Positions 52,797 through 62,326 of a DNA stretch of 64,000 nucleotides are shown here, piece by piece (position 1 is the first letter of the stretch; every line of letters starts with the position of its first letter). This DNA comes from Paenibacillus sp. LHD-38 (GTDB lineage Bacteria > Bacillota > Bacilli > Paenibacillales > Paenibacillaceae): the NCBI RefSeq assembly GCF_031157315.1, contig NZ_JAVIFU010000031.1, forward strand, positions 1 to 64,000. Direction: 5' to 3'. The notes under the pieces were generated by a model. The model was given only the letters and a program-made list of their open reading frames with translations. It was not told the DNA's origin and did no database searches. The position numbers and the translations under genes are program-made.

Positions 52797-55048
52797 AGCG
52801 CAGCATGGTATCCATAGGCCTTTATCTAGCGGAAAATTGGTTCGATAAGCTCAGATTTATTTTTATTGCCATCATTTTATCCAATACGATTACGATATTT
52901 GAAGGCTATTGGTGGGAGGAAACCTTCTCCATTGCCTATTACACGCTGTTTGCCGCAGTGGCAATCGATGTTTTGCTGCCTGTTCGGATGAAGCTGCTAA
53001 AACTGCTGCTTCAAGCGGCAGCGGCGATATTTATTACCTCCCGGATAGCAAAAATGGACTGGCTGATCGCAACCCCGCAGCGCTGGGAGGAGTGGATCTG
53101 GTGGCTGCAGGTCCATACCGCGCAGTTAAATCCATATATTTGGATCAGCCTGGCTTTGCTTCTTTTATATATCCTGTTCGGAATATGGACAGCCACGCGC
53201 GTGCGGATGTTCGGCTTCGTCGGCGTAAGTATCCTTGTGCTAACCATTGCGGATTCCTTTACGCCAATCTGGCTGTGGGATGAAGTAGGGATGGTTGTTT
53301 TTATAGGCCTGCTTTGGCTGGTAGCCAGTCATTTGTCACGGCTGCAGCGTGAGCACCCGAAGAGCTGGAGGGAGCTGATCGAATATCCGCTGCAATTAAT
53401 TCTGCCGATTGCGCTCGTACTTACTGTGCTGATGACTGTCGGTCTAAATATGCCGTCCTTGTCGCCGCTTCTGCAGGATCCCTATACGATCTGGAAGGAA
53501 GCAAACGGGGAGCAAGTACAAGTATTCCTGGGCGATAAAGGAACGGATACGATAACGCCGAACAAAACCGGCAATGCGAGCTCTGGCTACAGCCGCAATG
53601 ATGATCAGCTGGGCGGAGGGTTTGAATTTGATTATTCGCCGATGATGACCGTCACCACCTCGCATCGCAGCTACTGGCGGGGTGAATCGAAAGCGATCTA
53701 TACGGGCGCCGGCTGGATGGACGTTGATTCGAAAACGGGCGGCGAAGTTCTTGTTTCGGTCCCTAAAGGTGAGACGCTCGTCTCACTCGATCCTCCTCCG
53801 GCAGCGGGTACAACCAAGATTGATCAAATCGTTACGATGGTGCGGAAGGATGTTTATCCCGTCTTGTTTGCGGCGGCCCCGCTTACGAGCGTAAACTGGA
53901 TGAATGATGACACAGCATCTTTGCCGTCTGGCTTAAGATGGGAAGCGTCCTCCGGCGAGCTGCGATTATTGAATTGGTCCATGAAAAACCGTAAATATCC
54001 ACAAACCTATTCGGTCACCTCTTCAGTGCCTATTATTGATGAAGAGCTGCTGCGGGAGACAACGGCGGGCTGGCCTGATCAGGCGGCTGCGTCGAGAAAT
54101 GCATATTATTTGGAGCTGCCGGACACATTGCCGGATCGCGTCAAGCAATTGGCAAAGGAAGTGACCGCGGAAGCCACCAACGACTATGATAAGGCAAAAT
54201 CGCTTGAAGCTTATTTGAGACTTAATTATACTTACAATAACTTGCCGGATGAATCCAAGCTTACCGGGTCGTCGCAAGATTTTGTGGATCAGTTTCTATT
54301 TGAGCTCAAAGAGGGCTATTGCGATTATTTCTCTACCGCTATGGCTGTCATGGCAAGAAGCTTAGGACTTCCCGCGAGATGGGTAAAAGGCTTTGCTCCT
54401 GGTGTGCTGCCGATTAGCGATTACGGTCCGCCCGGCGCGTATTTGGAAGAGAATATTAATCCGAGCGGCGCCGGTACGTATACGGTTCGGAATTCCGACG
54501 CCCATTCCTGGGTAGAAATTTATTTTGACGGGTATGGCTGGATTCCTTTCGAGGCAACAGCGGGCTTTACCTTCCCGTACACTTTAGCGGAGGATGAAGC
54601 TCCTGCTCTGCCGGACGTGGATACGGAAGACAGTGAGGCTGCTGCAGTCAGCAGCAATGAGAGCTCATCGAGCTCGAAGGTGTGGGCTTGGAGCGCAGGT
54701 TCACTCTTGTTCATTGCGGCAGCCGCGTGGCTATTCATTCGTCGCGACAAGCTTGTTTTGGCCTGGCGCAAGCTGCGTCACGGCTCCTATACTTCGAATG
54801 ACCGCATCGTAATTGAGACGCAGAAGCTGCTTCGTATTTGCAAGAAGCGCGGACTGGAGCGCGAGGAGCATGAGACGCTAAGGGAAGCGGTCATGCGATG
54901 GTCGCAAAGCCAGAAACGTCTGCGCGATGATTTTAGAGCGGTGCTAGACCGGTTTGAGCAGGCGAAATACAGTCCTTCCATGGCTTCATCGGAAGAAGCG
55001 GATCGTTTCGTTGTAAAAGTCAGATCAATCATCGATCAATTAAGGTGA
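52793..55048 (+). CDS. membrane-anchored transglutaminase-like protein (TgpA type)
   Basis: 751 residues. Five to six hydrophobic segments in residues 1-210, an extracytoplasmic region, the transglutaminase core near residues 510-590 with Cys (ELKEGYCDYFSTAMAVMAR), His (RNSDAHSWVEIYFDGYGWIPFEATA) and Asp, a last membrane segment near 630-650 and a cytoplasmic DUF4129-like tail. The catalytic Cys-His-Asp arrangement looks intact. It could crosslink or cleave peptides on the outer surface. Overlaps the DUF58 gene (ATGA). Confidence 0.93.
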   Translation: MKRSMVSIGLYLAENWFDKLRFIFIAIILSNTITIFEGYWWEETFSIAYYTLFAAVAIDVLLPVRMKLLKLLLQAAAAIFITSRIAKMDWLIATPQRWEEWIWWLQVHTAQLNPYIWISLALLLLYILFGIWTATRVRMFGFVGVSILVLTIADSFTPIWLWDEVGMVVFIGLLWLVASHLSRLQREHPKSWRELIEYPLQLILPIALVLTVLMTVGLNMPSLSPLLQDPYTIWKEANGEQVQVFLGDKGTDTITPNKTGNASSGYSRNDDQLGGGFEFDYSPMMTVTTSHRSYWRGESKAIYTGAGWMDVDSKTGGEVLVSVPKGETLVSLDPPPAAGTTKIDQIVTMVRKDVYPVLFAAAPLTSVNWMNDDTASLPSGLRWEASSGELRLLNWSMKNRKYPQTYSVTSSVPIIDEELLRETTAGWPDQAAASRNAYYLELPDTLPDRVKQLAKEVTAEATNDYDKAKSLEAYLRLNYTYNNLPDESKLTGSSQDFVDQFLFELKEGYCDYFSTAMAVMARSLGLPARWVKGFAPGVLPISDYGPPGAYLEENINPSGAGTYTVRNSDAHSWVEIYFDGYGWIPFEATAGFTFPYTLAEDEAPALPDVDTEDSEAAAVSSNESSSSSKVWAWSAGSLLFIAAAAWLFIRRDKLVLAWRKLRHGSYTSNDRIVIETQKLLRICKKRGLEREEHETLREAVMRWSQSQKRLRDDFRAVLDRFEQAKYSPSMASSEEADRFVVKVRSIIDQLR

Positions 55049-55140
55049 AACTACGATTATTCTTATGGGAAATGGATCCATTATCCATAGGTTGGAATGA
55101 TTTGGAATAACATACCGAATTTCTTCATTTTACTTGAGCA

Positions 55141-55176
55141 AATACCGCTTGCCAGAGAAATTGGCAGCGGTATTTT
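55141..55176 (+). terminator. terminator after the transglutaminase gene
   Basis: Stem AATACCGCTTGCCA / TGGCAGCGGTATT with one bulge, then six T. Confidence 0.82.
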
Positions 55177-55205
55177 TTGCAACAAATTTGGTTTGTATGG
55201 TATAG
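55176..55205 (+). promoter_or_regulatory. candidate promoter of the yqeG operon
   Basis: TTGCAA (-35) and TATAGT (-10, ending near 55205) are separated by 18 bases in front of yqeG. A sigma-A type reading is reasonable, without experimental support. Confidence 0.5.
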
Positions 55206-55245
55206 TTTCGTAAGATAGCAGGCAGAAAGCAGAGGGATATCCATT

Positions 55246-55770
55246 ATGTTTGAACGGCTGTTGCCGCATATGCGCGTTAATACAGTTTATGAAATTAATT
55301 TAGATGAGCTGCATGCGAGAGGCGTTCGCGGCATCATTACGGATTTGGATAATACGCTCGTCGGTGCAAAGGAGGCGTTAGCTACGCCTGAGCTTGTGCA
55401 GTGGCTTGATTACGTGCGCTCACGGGGGTTTCAGGTTGTTATCGTATCGAATAACAATGAAACCCGTGTTGGGAAGTTTGCAGCACCGCTGAATATTCCA
55501 TATATTCACGCTGCTCGCAAGCCTGCTGGAAAAGCGTTCAGGAAGGCGCTCAGCGTACTAGGCCTAGCCGCAGATCATACAGTCGTTATCGGCGATCAAA
55601 TGCTTACTGATGTGCTTGGCGGCAACCGAATGGGACTTTATACCATTTTGGTTACGCCGATTGCTCCTTTAGATGAAGGAATCATGACGCGAGTGAATCG
55701 CCGTATCGAACGTTTTGCATTAGTACGCTTGAGGAAAAAAGGGTTATGGTATGAGGGGGACACAAAGTGA
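55246..55770 (+). CDS. yqeG: YqeG HAD-type phosphatase
   Basis: 174 residues with HAD motif I DLDNTLVG, motif II VVIVSNN and the later VIGDQMLTDVLGG. The family (YqeG, mitochondrial GEP4 relatives) includes phosphatidylglycerophosphate phosphatases, but the bacterial substrate is not settled. GAGGG precedes the ATG. It opens the conserved operon yqeG-yqeH-aroE-yhbY-nadD-yqeK-rsfS-yqeM. Confidence 0.95.
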   Translation: MFERLLPHMRVNTVYEINLDELHARGVRGIITDLDNTLVGAKEALATPELVQWLDYVRSRGFQVVIVSNNNETRVGKFAAPLNIPYIHAARKPAGKAFRKALSVLGLAADHTVVIGDQMLTDVLGGNRMGLYTILVTPIAPLDEGIMTRVNRRIERFALVRLRKKGLWYEGDTK

Positions 55771-56894
55771 TGGAACAACAGCTTAGTCAGGCATCTGGTT
55801 CATGTGCGGGCTGCGGGGTGGCGCTTCAGACAAAAAGCTCCGATTTGCCGGGATATTTGCCGGAAGCGGCTATAGGACGCGAACCGGTTATTTGCCAAAG
55901 ATGCTTCCGGATTCGCAATTATAATGAGGCTTCATCCGTTGCGGTTGATCAGGATGACTTCTTAAAGCTGCTAGGCAGCATCGGAAACACGGATAGCCTG
56001 GTTGTGCACATCGTAGATTTGTACGATTTTGAGGGCAGCTTGATCTCAGGCCTGCAGCGGTTTGTCGGAAATAACCCGGTGCTGCTTGTCGTAAACAAGA
56101 TTGACCTGCTGCCGAAAGCGATGAACGTCAATCGCCTAAGAAACTGGGTACAGAAGCAAGCGAAGGAAGAGGGCCTGCGTACAGTGGACGTCGTACTGTG
56201 CAGCGCGAAGCGCAACATGGGCTTTGAGCGCGTAATTGAAGCCCTCGAGCAATATCGCAACGGTCGTGATGTTTATGTGGTCGGCGCAACGAATGTCGGC
56301 AAGTCTACCTTAATTAATCGACTGATCCGTGATTACAGCGATATGGAACGCGAATTGACGACTTCAAGGTACCCGGGAACTACGCTCGATGCCGTTCATA
56401 TTCCGCTTGAAGATGGCAAAGCGATTATTGATACGCCTGGAATCGTATATTCATCACGGATGACGGAGGTCGTACCGCGCAGCTTCCTCGGTTCTTTGCT
56501 GCCGGACAAGCCGATCAAGCCTCTTGTTTATCAATTGAATTCAGGCCAATCGCTGTTCATCGGCAGCCTGGTCCGATTTGATTTTGTCGAGGGCGATCGT
56601 CAATCCTTTACGTTTTATGTGTCTAATGCGCTTAACATGCACCGGACGAAGCTGGAGCGGGCGGATGAGCTATATGCCGATCACCGTGGACAATTGCTTG
56701 GGGGACCGTCGCTTGAAGAGCTGGAGACTATTCCGGCATGGACCAGACATTCACTGCGTGTAAAGCGCGGCGTAAACAAGGATGTATTCATTTCCGGTCT
56801 TGGCTGGATTCAGGTGAACGGCACCGGCGGAGCAGTAATTGATATCTACGCGCCAAAAGGCGTAAAAGTTATGCTTCGCGATTCTATGATTTAA
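55767..56894 (+). CDS. yqeH: YqeH, circularly permuted ribosome-assembly GTPase
   Basis: 375 residues. An N-terminal zinc finger (CAGCGVAL, CQRCFRI) precedes a GTPase domain whose motifs come in permuted order: G4 NKIDLLP, G1 GATNVGKST, G3 DTPGIV. YqeH acts in assembly of the 30S subunit. Start GTG 55767 (seven bases behind GAGGGGG) or ATG 55770. It overlaps yqeG by four bases. Confidence 0.96.
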   Translation: MMEQQLSQASGSCAGCGVALQTKSSDLPGYLPEAAIGREPVICQRCFRIRNYNEASSVAVDQDDFLKLLGSIGNTDSLVVHIVDLYDFEGSLISGLQRFVGNNPVLLVVNKIDLLPKAMNVNRLRNWVQKQAKEEGLRTVDVVLCSAKRNMGFERVIEALEQYRNGRDVYVVGATNVGKSTLINRLIRDYSDMERELTTSRYPGTTLDAVHIPLEDGKAIIDTPGIVYSSRMTEVVPRSFLGSLLPDKPIKPLVYQLNSGQSLFIGSLVRFDFVEGDRQSFTFYVSNALNMHRTKLERADELYADHRGQLLGGPSLEELETIPAWTRHSLRVKRGVNKDVFISGLGWIQVNGTGGAVIDIYAPKGVKVMLRDSMI

Positions 56895-56923
56895 CGACAT
56901 GGCACTTGGAAGGGGAATTCACT

Positions 56924-57793
56924 GTGGCGTACGCGGGCGCAGGAAACCGGATTGATAGCAACACCCTTTTGTTCGGTGTAATCGGCAATCCGATTAGACA
57001 TTCAAAATCACCGATCATGATGAACCGTGCCTTCCGGGAAACGGGAATCAACGGCGTATATACAGCATTTCACGTAACCGCTGACCGCATCGGAGATTTT
57101 GCGGCAGGCGTTCGCGCAATGGGGATCCGCGGCATTAATGTCACGATCCCCCATAAGCTGGACATCATGTCTGTGCTCGATGAGATCGACTCGAGCGCGC
57201 AAGCAATCGGCGCGGTAAACACGATCGTAAATGACGAAGGCCGGCTCATCGGCTACAATACCGACGGGATCGGATATGTACGTTCATTAAAGGAAGAAGC
57301 GGAAAGCGAGCTTGCCGGCAAACGAATCGTTGTAATCGGCGCCGGCGGTGCTGCCCGCGGAATCATATTTGCCCTCGCAAATGAGATGCCCGCCCGCATT
57401 ACGATTGCCAATCGTTCCGTTGAGCGCGCCAAAGCGCTTGCGGACTCTTTGCAAGGGAAAGCCGAAATTTACGCGATTTCGAACGAGGAGCTGCAAAGCG
57501 CGTGCCTGGATGCGGATATCGTGATCAATACGACCTCGGTTGGCATGTTCCCGAATACGGATGAGACACCGGTTGATGCAAACTGGCTTAAGCCGGATGC
57601 GGTTGCAAGCGATTTAATTTACAATCCCTTAAAAACGCGATTTCTCAAGGAGGCCGAGCAGCGCGGCTGCCGTATCCACGGCGGACTTGGCATGTTCATA
57701 TATCAAGGCGCATATGCCTTCGAATATTGGACAGGCCAGCCGGCTCCGGCAGCGGCGATGCGAGAGACAGTCCTAGCTTCCTTACAAAGCTAA
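56924..57793 (+). CDS. aroE: shikimate dehydrogenase
   Basis: 289 residues from GTG 56924 (GGAAGGGG at the right distance; TTG 56906 is too close). Shikimate-binding motif SKSPIMM, catalytic Lys in NVTIPHK, Asp in GYNTDGIG, NADP motif GAGGAARG. It reduces dehydroshikimate in aromatic amino acid biosynthesis. In the same operon as yqeH. Confidence 0.95.
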   Translation: MAYAGAGNRIDSNTLLFGVIGNPIRHSKSPIMMNRAFRETGINGVYTAFHVTADRIGDFAAGVRAMGIRGINVTIPHKLDIMSVLDEIDSSAQAIGAVNTIVNDEGRLIGYNTDGIGYVRSLKEEAESELAGKRIVVIGAGGAARGIIFALANEMPARITIANRSVERAKALADSLQGKAEIYAISNEELQSACLDADIVINTTSVGMFPNTDETPVDANWLKPDAVASDLIYNPLKTRFLKEAEQRGCRIHGGLGMFIYQGAYAFEYWTGQPAPAAAMRETVLASLQS

Positions 57794-57864
57794 CCCAATA
57801 TTTTTTTATTGGTTATAAACAAATAAACAGTCGAAACATCGAGATGAAAGAAGGAACCATTATT

Positions 57865-58170
57865 ATGCTTACAGGTAAACAAAAACGTTATTTAAGATCA
57901 CTTGCCCATCACATGACACCTATTTTCCAAGTGGGTAAAGGCGGCACGAACGATCACCTTGTTCGTCATATCGAGGAAGCCATAGAATCACGCGAGCTAA
58001 TCAAGGTATCCGTGCTTAACAACTGCCTGGATGATCCTAGAGAAATCGGTGCGGAGGTTGCCGCGGCAGCTGGAGCCGAGCTCGTTCAAGTCATTGGGAA
58101 AACGATCGTCCTCTATAAGGAATCAAAGGACAACAAACAAATTGTGCTTCCTAGCGCAGCTCGCAAGTAA
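57865..58170 (+). CDS. yhbY: YhbY family ribosome-associated RNA-binding protein
   Basis: 101 residues with the CRM-like fold: MLTGKQKRYLRSLAHHM, FQVGKGGTNDHL, KVSVLNNCLDD. ATG 57865 is chosen (GAAGGA ahead) over upstream starts in the same frame, which lie inside the aroE end. Binds the large ribosomal subunit during assembly. Confidence 0.93.
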   Translation: MLTGKQKRYLRSLAHHMTPIFQVGKGGTNDHLVRHIEEAIESRELIKVSVLNNCLDDPREIGAEVAAAAGAELVQVIGKTIVLYKESKDNKQIVLPSAARK

Positions 58171-58288
58171 AACATTATGAATGTTCGGAGTTTGGTTGGC
58201 CATGCGGATTTTTGTCATAAAGGGCATACTAAAACCGCAGTGGCTTTCATAGCTCTGATTCGGCTTGATGCAGGGAGGCGTTCAACGA

Positions 58289-58879
58289 GTGAGTAAGATA
58301 GGTATTATGGGCGGAACCTTCGATCCCATCCATATCGGCCACTTGATCGCGGCGGAAACAGCGCGCGAGCAGTGTGACCTGCATGAGGTATGGTTCATTC
58401 CGTCTTACGGTCCTCCGCTCAAAGCAAATGAGCCGGGCGTTAGCGGAGAGCGGCGCTACGAAATGGTTTGCGAAGCCATACAGAGCAATTCGGCATTTCG
58501 CGCATTGGATATTGAATTGCTTCGCGGCGGTGTCAGCTACTCCTATGATACGGTTAGGGAGCTGCAGCAAAGAAATCCTTATGACTCTTTCTCCTATATT
58601 ATCGGTTCAGATCGGATAAATGACTTGCCGCAATGGTATGAAATCGAGCAGCTTGCTTCTCGAATTTCATTTATCGGTCTGGAGCGTCCCGGAGATCCGG
58701 TAAATCTTGCTGCTCTGCCTGTTTACTTGCAGGAGCGGATAAACCTCATTCATATGCCTGCAATCGATATTTCTTCTACAGAGATTCGCAGCAGGAGAAA
58801 CGCCGGGCATACGGTTCAGTATTTAGTGCCGGATTCGGTGAATAGCTACATGAGGAGGTACAAACTGTATGAATCGTGA
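58289..58879 (+). CDS. nadD: nicotinate-nucleotide adenylyltransferase
   Basis: 196 residues from GTG 58289, ten bases behind AGGGAGG; the ATG at 58265 is too far upstream of that site. Motifs GGTFDPIHIGHL (nucleotidyl transferase) and ISSTEIRSRR. Forms nicotinate adenine dinucleotide in NAD synthesis. Overlaps yqeK by eleven bases. Confidence 0.95.
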   Translation: MSKIGIMGGTFDPIHIGHLIAAETAREQCDLHEVWFIPSYGPPLKANEPGVSGERRYEMVCEAIQSNSAFRALDIELLRGGVSYSYDTVRELQQRNPYDSFSYIIGSDRINDLPQWYEIEQLASRISFIGLERPGDPVNLAALPVYLQERINLIHMPAIDISSTEIRSRRNAGHTVQYLVPDSVNSYMRRYKLYES

Positions 58880-59423
58880 GCAAATGATCGACAAGGTGAA
58901 AGCAGAAATGCCGGAGCGAAGATGGCTTCATACGCAAGGAGTCATGGATACCGCGATTCTGCTCGCTGAGCGATTTGGCGAGGACCCCATACGTGCGGAG
59001 CTGGCTGCCATTTTGCATGATGTAGCCAAATACTGGCCGACAGAGCGGATGCAGCAGGTGATTCGTGAGCAATCCTTGCCCGCTGAGCTGCTTTTTTATG
59101 ATAAAGAGCTGTGGCATGCACCGGTTGGCTCTTGGGTAGCTGAGCATGAATACGGCGTGACGGATGCCGAAGTACTCGATGCAATCCGTTACCACACCTC
59201 CGGACGCCGGGGAATGTCGAAGCTGGAGAAGATTGTATGTCTGGCCGATTACATGGAGCCGGGGCGCGACTTTCCAGGCGTGGACATTATACGCGAGCTA
59301 AGCGAACAGTTTTTGGATAAGGCACTGCTTGCGGGATTCAATTCTACGATTACCTTTTTATTGGCAAAGGGAAAACGAATATTTCCGCTAACAGTAGAAG
59401 CGAGAAACGGTTTATTGGAATAA
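58869..59423 (+). CDS. yqeK: YqeK HD-domain hydrolase
   Basis: 184 residues with metal-binding HD pattern: RWLHTQGVMDTA, ILHDVAKYW, HAPVGSWVAEHEYG. YqeK hydrolyses diadenosine tetraphosphate (Ap4A) to ADP. The start lies inside nadD. Usual family length. Confidence 0.95.
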   Translation: MNREQMIDKVKAEMPERRWLHTQGVMDTAILLAERFGEDPIRAELAAILHDVAKYWPTERMQQVIREQSLPAELLFYDKELWHAPVGSWVAEHEYGVTDAEVLDAIRYHTSGRRGMSKLEKIVCLADYMEPGRDFPGVDIIRELSEQFLDKALLAGFNSTITFLLAKGKRIFPLTVEARNGLLE

Positions 59424-59447
59424 TAATATTTTACAGGAGGCTGAGCT

Positions 59448-59795
59448 ATGGCGTTACATTCAGATGAATTGCTTCAAATTACGGTCGCAGCAGCAGAAGA
59501 CAAAAAAGCGGTACGGGTTGTGGCTTTGAATTTAAAAGAGATTTCTTTGGTAGCGGATTATTTCGTTGTTTGCAGCGGTAATTCGGATACGCAGGTCCAA
59601 GCAATTGCAACCGAAATCCGCAAGCAAGCAGAGAAAAACGGGAACCGGATTCGCGGTATCGAAGGCATGGATTCTGCTAGATGGGTACTGATCGATCTCG
59701 GTGATGTGATTGTTCACGTATTCCACCGCGATGAACGTGAATATTACAACATTGAGCGGCTATGGTCCGATGCGAAGGTTGTGGAGTTCGCATGA
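59448..59795 (+). CDS. rsfS: ribosomal silencing factor RsfS
   Basis: 115 residues, with LKEISLVADYFVVCSGNSDTQV and the conserved WVLIDLGDVIVHVFHRDEREYYNIERLW. It binds ribosomal protein L14 and blocks subunit joining when nutrients run low. ACAGGAGG precedes ATG. The next gene overlaps its stop. Confidence 0.96.
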   Translation: MALHSDELLQITVAAAEDKKAVRVVALNLKEISLVADYFVVCSGNSDTQVQAIATEIRKQAEKNGNRIRGIEGMDSARWVLIDLGDVIVHVFHRDEREYYNIERLWSDAKVVEFA

Positions 59796-60733
59796 GTTTT
59801 GTAGCCGGTACGACTCAAACGTTAAGGGTGGCACGCGAGGTGTCACCCTACGGGTATTTTTTGAGCGACGGAGAATCGGATGTGCTGATGCATTATACAG
59901 AGCTTGTGGGCTCTAAGCCGAAAATCGGCGATGATGTGGAAGCTTTCCTGTTCTATGACTCGGAGGATCGTTTGGCGGCAACCATGAATAAGCCATTGCT
60001 GCAGCTTGGCGAGCTGGCCCGGCTGCGTGTCGCGGATCTTCATCCAAGGCTTGGCTGTTTTCTGGAAATGGGACTCGGCAGACAGTTGCTGCTTCCCCTT
60101 TCGGAGCTGCCGGAGAGTATCGACTACAGACCTCTCCCGGGAGACGAAGTGTTCGTTGTGATGAAGCATGACAAAATCGGAAGGCTTGTTGCTAAGATCG
60201 CATTTGAGGAAGAGCTCTCGGAGCTCGTATTCCATGCGCCTGAGAGCTGGAACAACCAATGGGTTGAGGGCTGGGTAACAAAAACGCTGCAGCTCGGTTC
60301 GTTTGTCATGATTGACGGCGGCGTTGTAGGCTTTGGCGTCTACGGCCTAATTCCAAGCGCCGAGCGTATTCGTCCGCTTCGGCTTGGTGAGCGAGTGAGT
60401 GCCCGGGTCACCTTTATCCGCGAGGACGGCAGAGCAAATCTGTCGATGGCGCAGCGCAAGGAAGTAGGAAGAGTCGAAGATGCAGATCGTATCCTGGCCT
60501 TCATGAAAGAACGGCCAGGAGGCGGAATGCCTTACTCCGACGAAACCGATGCTGACATCATTAAACAAAAATTTGGAATCAGCAAAGGCGCATTTAAACG
60601 CGCGATAGGTAAGCTGATGCGTGAAAGGCTCGTAACGCAGAAAGGCAGCTGGACATACCTGGCGGAAAATCTGCAAACTGAGGCGGAGGCAAAAACTTCA
60701 AGCACCGAGGCAGAAGGGACGGATGGGCAATGA
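59792..60733 (+). CDS. CvfB/YitL-type S1 RNA-binding protein
   Basis: 313 residues from ATG 59792 (TGGAG upstream), overlapping rsfS. Repeated S1-like beta-barrels (GYFLSDGESDVLMH; GCFLEMGLGRQLLLPLSEL; GSFVMIDGGVVGFGVYGLIP) are followed by a winged helix (DIIKQKFGISKGAFKRAIG), the CvfB layout. Related proteins influence virulence and RNA turnover. In B. subtilis this gene is elsewhere, so its position between rsfS and yqeM is a local difference. Likely soluble and nucleic-acid binding. Confidence 0.9.
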   Translation: MSFVAGTTQTLRVAREVSPYGYFLSDGESDVLMHYTELVGSKPKIGDDVEAFLFYDSEDRLAATMNKPLLQLGELARLRVADLHPRLGCFLEMGLGRQLLLPLSELPESIDYRPLPGDEVFVVMKHDKIGRLVAKIAFEEELSELVFHAPESWNNQWVEGWVTKTLQLGSFVMIDGGVVGFGVYGLIPSAERIRPLRLGERVSARVTFIREDGRANLSMAQRKEVGRVEDADRILAFMKERPGGGMPYSDETDADIIKQKFGISKGAFKRAIGKLMRERLVTQKGSWTYLAENLQTEAEAKTSSTEAEGTDGQ

Positions 60734-61500
60734 CACGCTCATACGGACAGTTTGCAACGGTTTATGATCAGCTCATGGAGGACATGCCTTATGCAGACTG
60801 GCTTGGCTTCGCCAGGGCCGGCTGGTCGCGTTACGGAATGATGCCAGCGACCGTAGTTGACCTTGGCTGCGGAACAGGGAGTATCTCCATTCCCCTGGCC
60901 CGCTCAGGTTTCCATGTCTACGGCATCGACTTGTCATCCGATATGCTTACAGTTGCCCGCAGCAAATGGGATGAGCCGCCTCAGTTAGTGGCAAGGCCAC
61001 GCTCAGGCTCTATCCGATGGCTGCAGCAGGATATGCGCGAGTGGGAGCTTCAAGAGCCCGTAGACTCGGTTATATCGTTTTGTGATTGTCTGAATTACTT
61101 GACCGAGGAAGCCGATATTGAAGCAGCCTTCCGTGCAACCTATGCGGGCCTCCGCAGCGGCGGAACCTTCTTGTTTGACATGCATCCACAGAAGCAGCTT
61201 ATTCGTTATGCGGAGGAGCAGCCTTTCGTGCTTGACGAGCGGGATGTCGCGTACATATGGACCTGTGATTTCGAAGAGGAGCGCTGCGAGATCGAGCATC
61301 ACTTAACGATTTTCTCGCGTGACCAGGATTCGAAATTTTACCGGTTCGAGGAATCGCATGTGCAGCGTGCTTATGATCCGGACTGGATCGAGTCTGCCTT
61401 GCGCCGTGCCGGCTTCCAAACGGTTGACCGTTTTGCGGATTTCGAACTGTTTCCACCTAACAGCCAGTCGGAGCGTTTGTTCTTTGCGGCTGTCAAATAA
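60730..61500 (+). CDS. yqeM: class I SAM-dependent methyltransferase (YqeM)
   Basis: 256 residues with motif I VVDLGCGTGSISIPLA, an acidic motif II (VYGIDLSSDMLTVARSKW) and a motif near FCDCLNYLTEEAD. Matches the methyltransferase that follows rsfS in related genomes. Substrate unknown. Overlaps the S1 gene (ATGA) and ends the operon at a terminator. Confidence 0.92.
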   Translation: MTRSYGQFATVYDQLMEDMPYADWLGFARAGWSRYGMMPATVVDLGCGTGSISIPLARSGFHVYGIDLSSDMLTVARSKWDEPPQLVARPRSGSIRWLQQDMREWELQEPVDSVISFCDCLNYLTEEADIEAAFRATYAGLRSGGTFLFDMHPQKQLIRYAEEQPFVLDERDVAYIWTCDFEEERCEIEHHLTIFSRDQDSKFYRFEESHVQRAYDPDWIESALRRAGFQTVDRFADFELFPPNSQSERLFFAAVK

Positions 61501-61524
61501 CGACATACTATTCATAAAAAATCA

Positions 61525-61567
61525 GGGCAATCCTACAAGGTAATGAACCTTTTGGATTGCCCTTTTT
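61525..61567. terminator. terminator between yqeM and the decayed SDR gene
   Basis: Perfect stem GGGCAATCC / GGATTGCCC and a T run on the plus strand; the minus side also has a run of T, so it may serve both. Confidence 0.85.
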
Positions 61568-61576
61568 ATCGGCTGA

Positions 61577-62182
61577 TTAAATTATTTCAGGGCTCGCGGC
61601 TGCGGAGAACTCTTTCATGTAAATCGAGCTGACTTTCTCTAAAACCTTTCGGCTCTGCTCAATGAATTTCAACTCCGTAACTCGCCCATTCACCAGAAAA
61701 CTGCCTGACACGGCTTTATTTGTAAGCATATCTGCATCATATAATAAAGCTGCGCCTTTACTTGGCTGAGGGAAGAAAAGCTTTATGATCGGTTTCAAAT
61801 AAAAGGGGATACCCGAACGTTTGCCTTTTCTAATCGTGTTGTTCGCACCTGGATCCACGCTCAAAATCTTTAAGCCCTCGCCAGCGACCTTAGAAGCAAT
61901 CTCATAGGACCATAAGGAGAGGGCTAGTTTTGTGGCCGCACAGGGGGCGTACAGCTTCGTAAACTCGTTTGGACGCTCCAACGTATCATTACTCTCATTG
62001 ATACAAGGATTCTGCAGGGGAACATTGCCTTCGAGGCTTGCGAGAGATCCCGCAAGATGAAAAACGAATGCCGGAGTCGCCTCATAAATCGAAAAAGTAA
62101 GCCATGCCAATGGAAATGCTCTGCCGCTGCTCGCCAGTCGCTGTTCGACTAGCGGGCTTTTTGATTTCTCCATGAAATACAA
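61577..62182 (-). pseudogene. short-chain dehydrogenase, decayed 5' part
   Basis: The reading frame contains the C-terminal half of an SDR enzyme (catalytic-region YAPCAATKLALSLWSYEIASK, then LKILSVDPGANNT), but the N-terminal Rossmann part with its GxxxGxG motif is missing from the frame. Upstream, another frame holds a KLDIVVFHG-like stretch resembling the SDR KLDILVNNAG motif, which suggests a frameshift around 62160. The start MYFMEKSKS has no ribosome site. I read it as a decayed gene, though a short active relative cannot be ruled out. Confidence 0.55.
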
Positions 62183-62326
62183 CTATATCTAGTTTTTCGC
62201 GAAACTTGTCGTTTTTTGAGACTGATTGTAATATTTTATCAGGAGAGTTTTGGTGAACGAGAAGTGCTATCGGAATCTTCGAATCGCATGCTTGTATATT
62301 ACTAGATCTTGTGTCTCTTAGGCCGA

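Noticed and set aside
57727..57864. N-terminal extension of yhbY
   Set aside because: Lies over the aroE end; the family start MLTGKQKR at 57865 has its own ribosome site.
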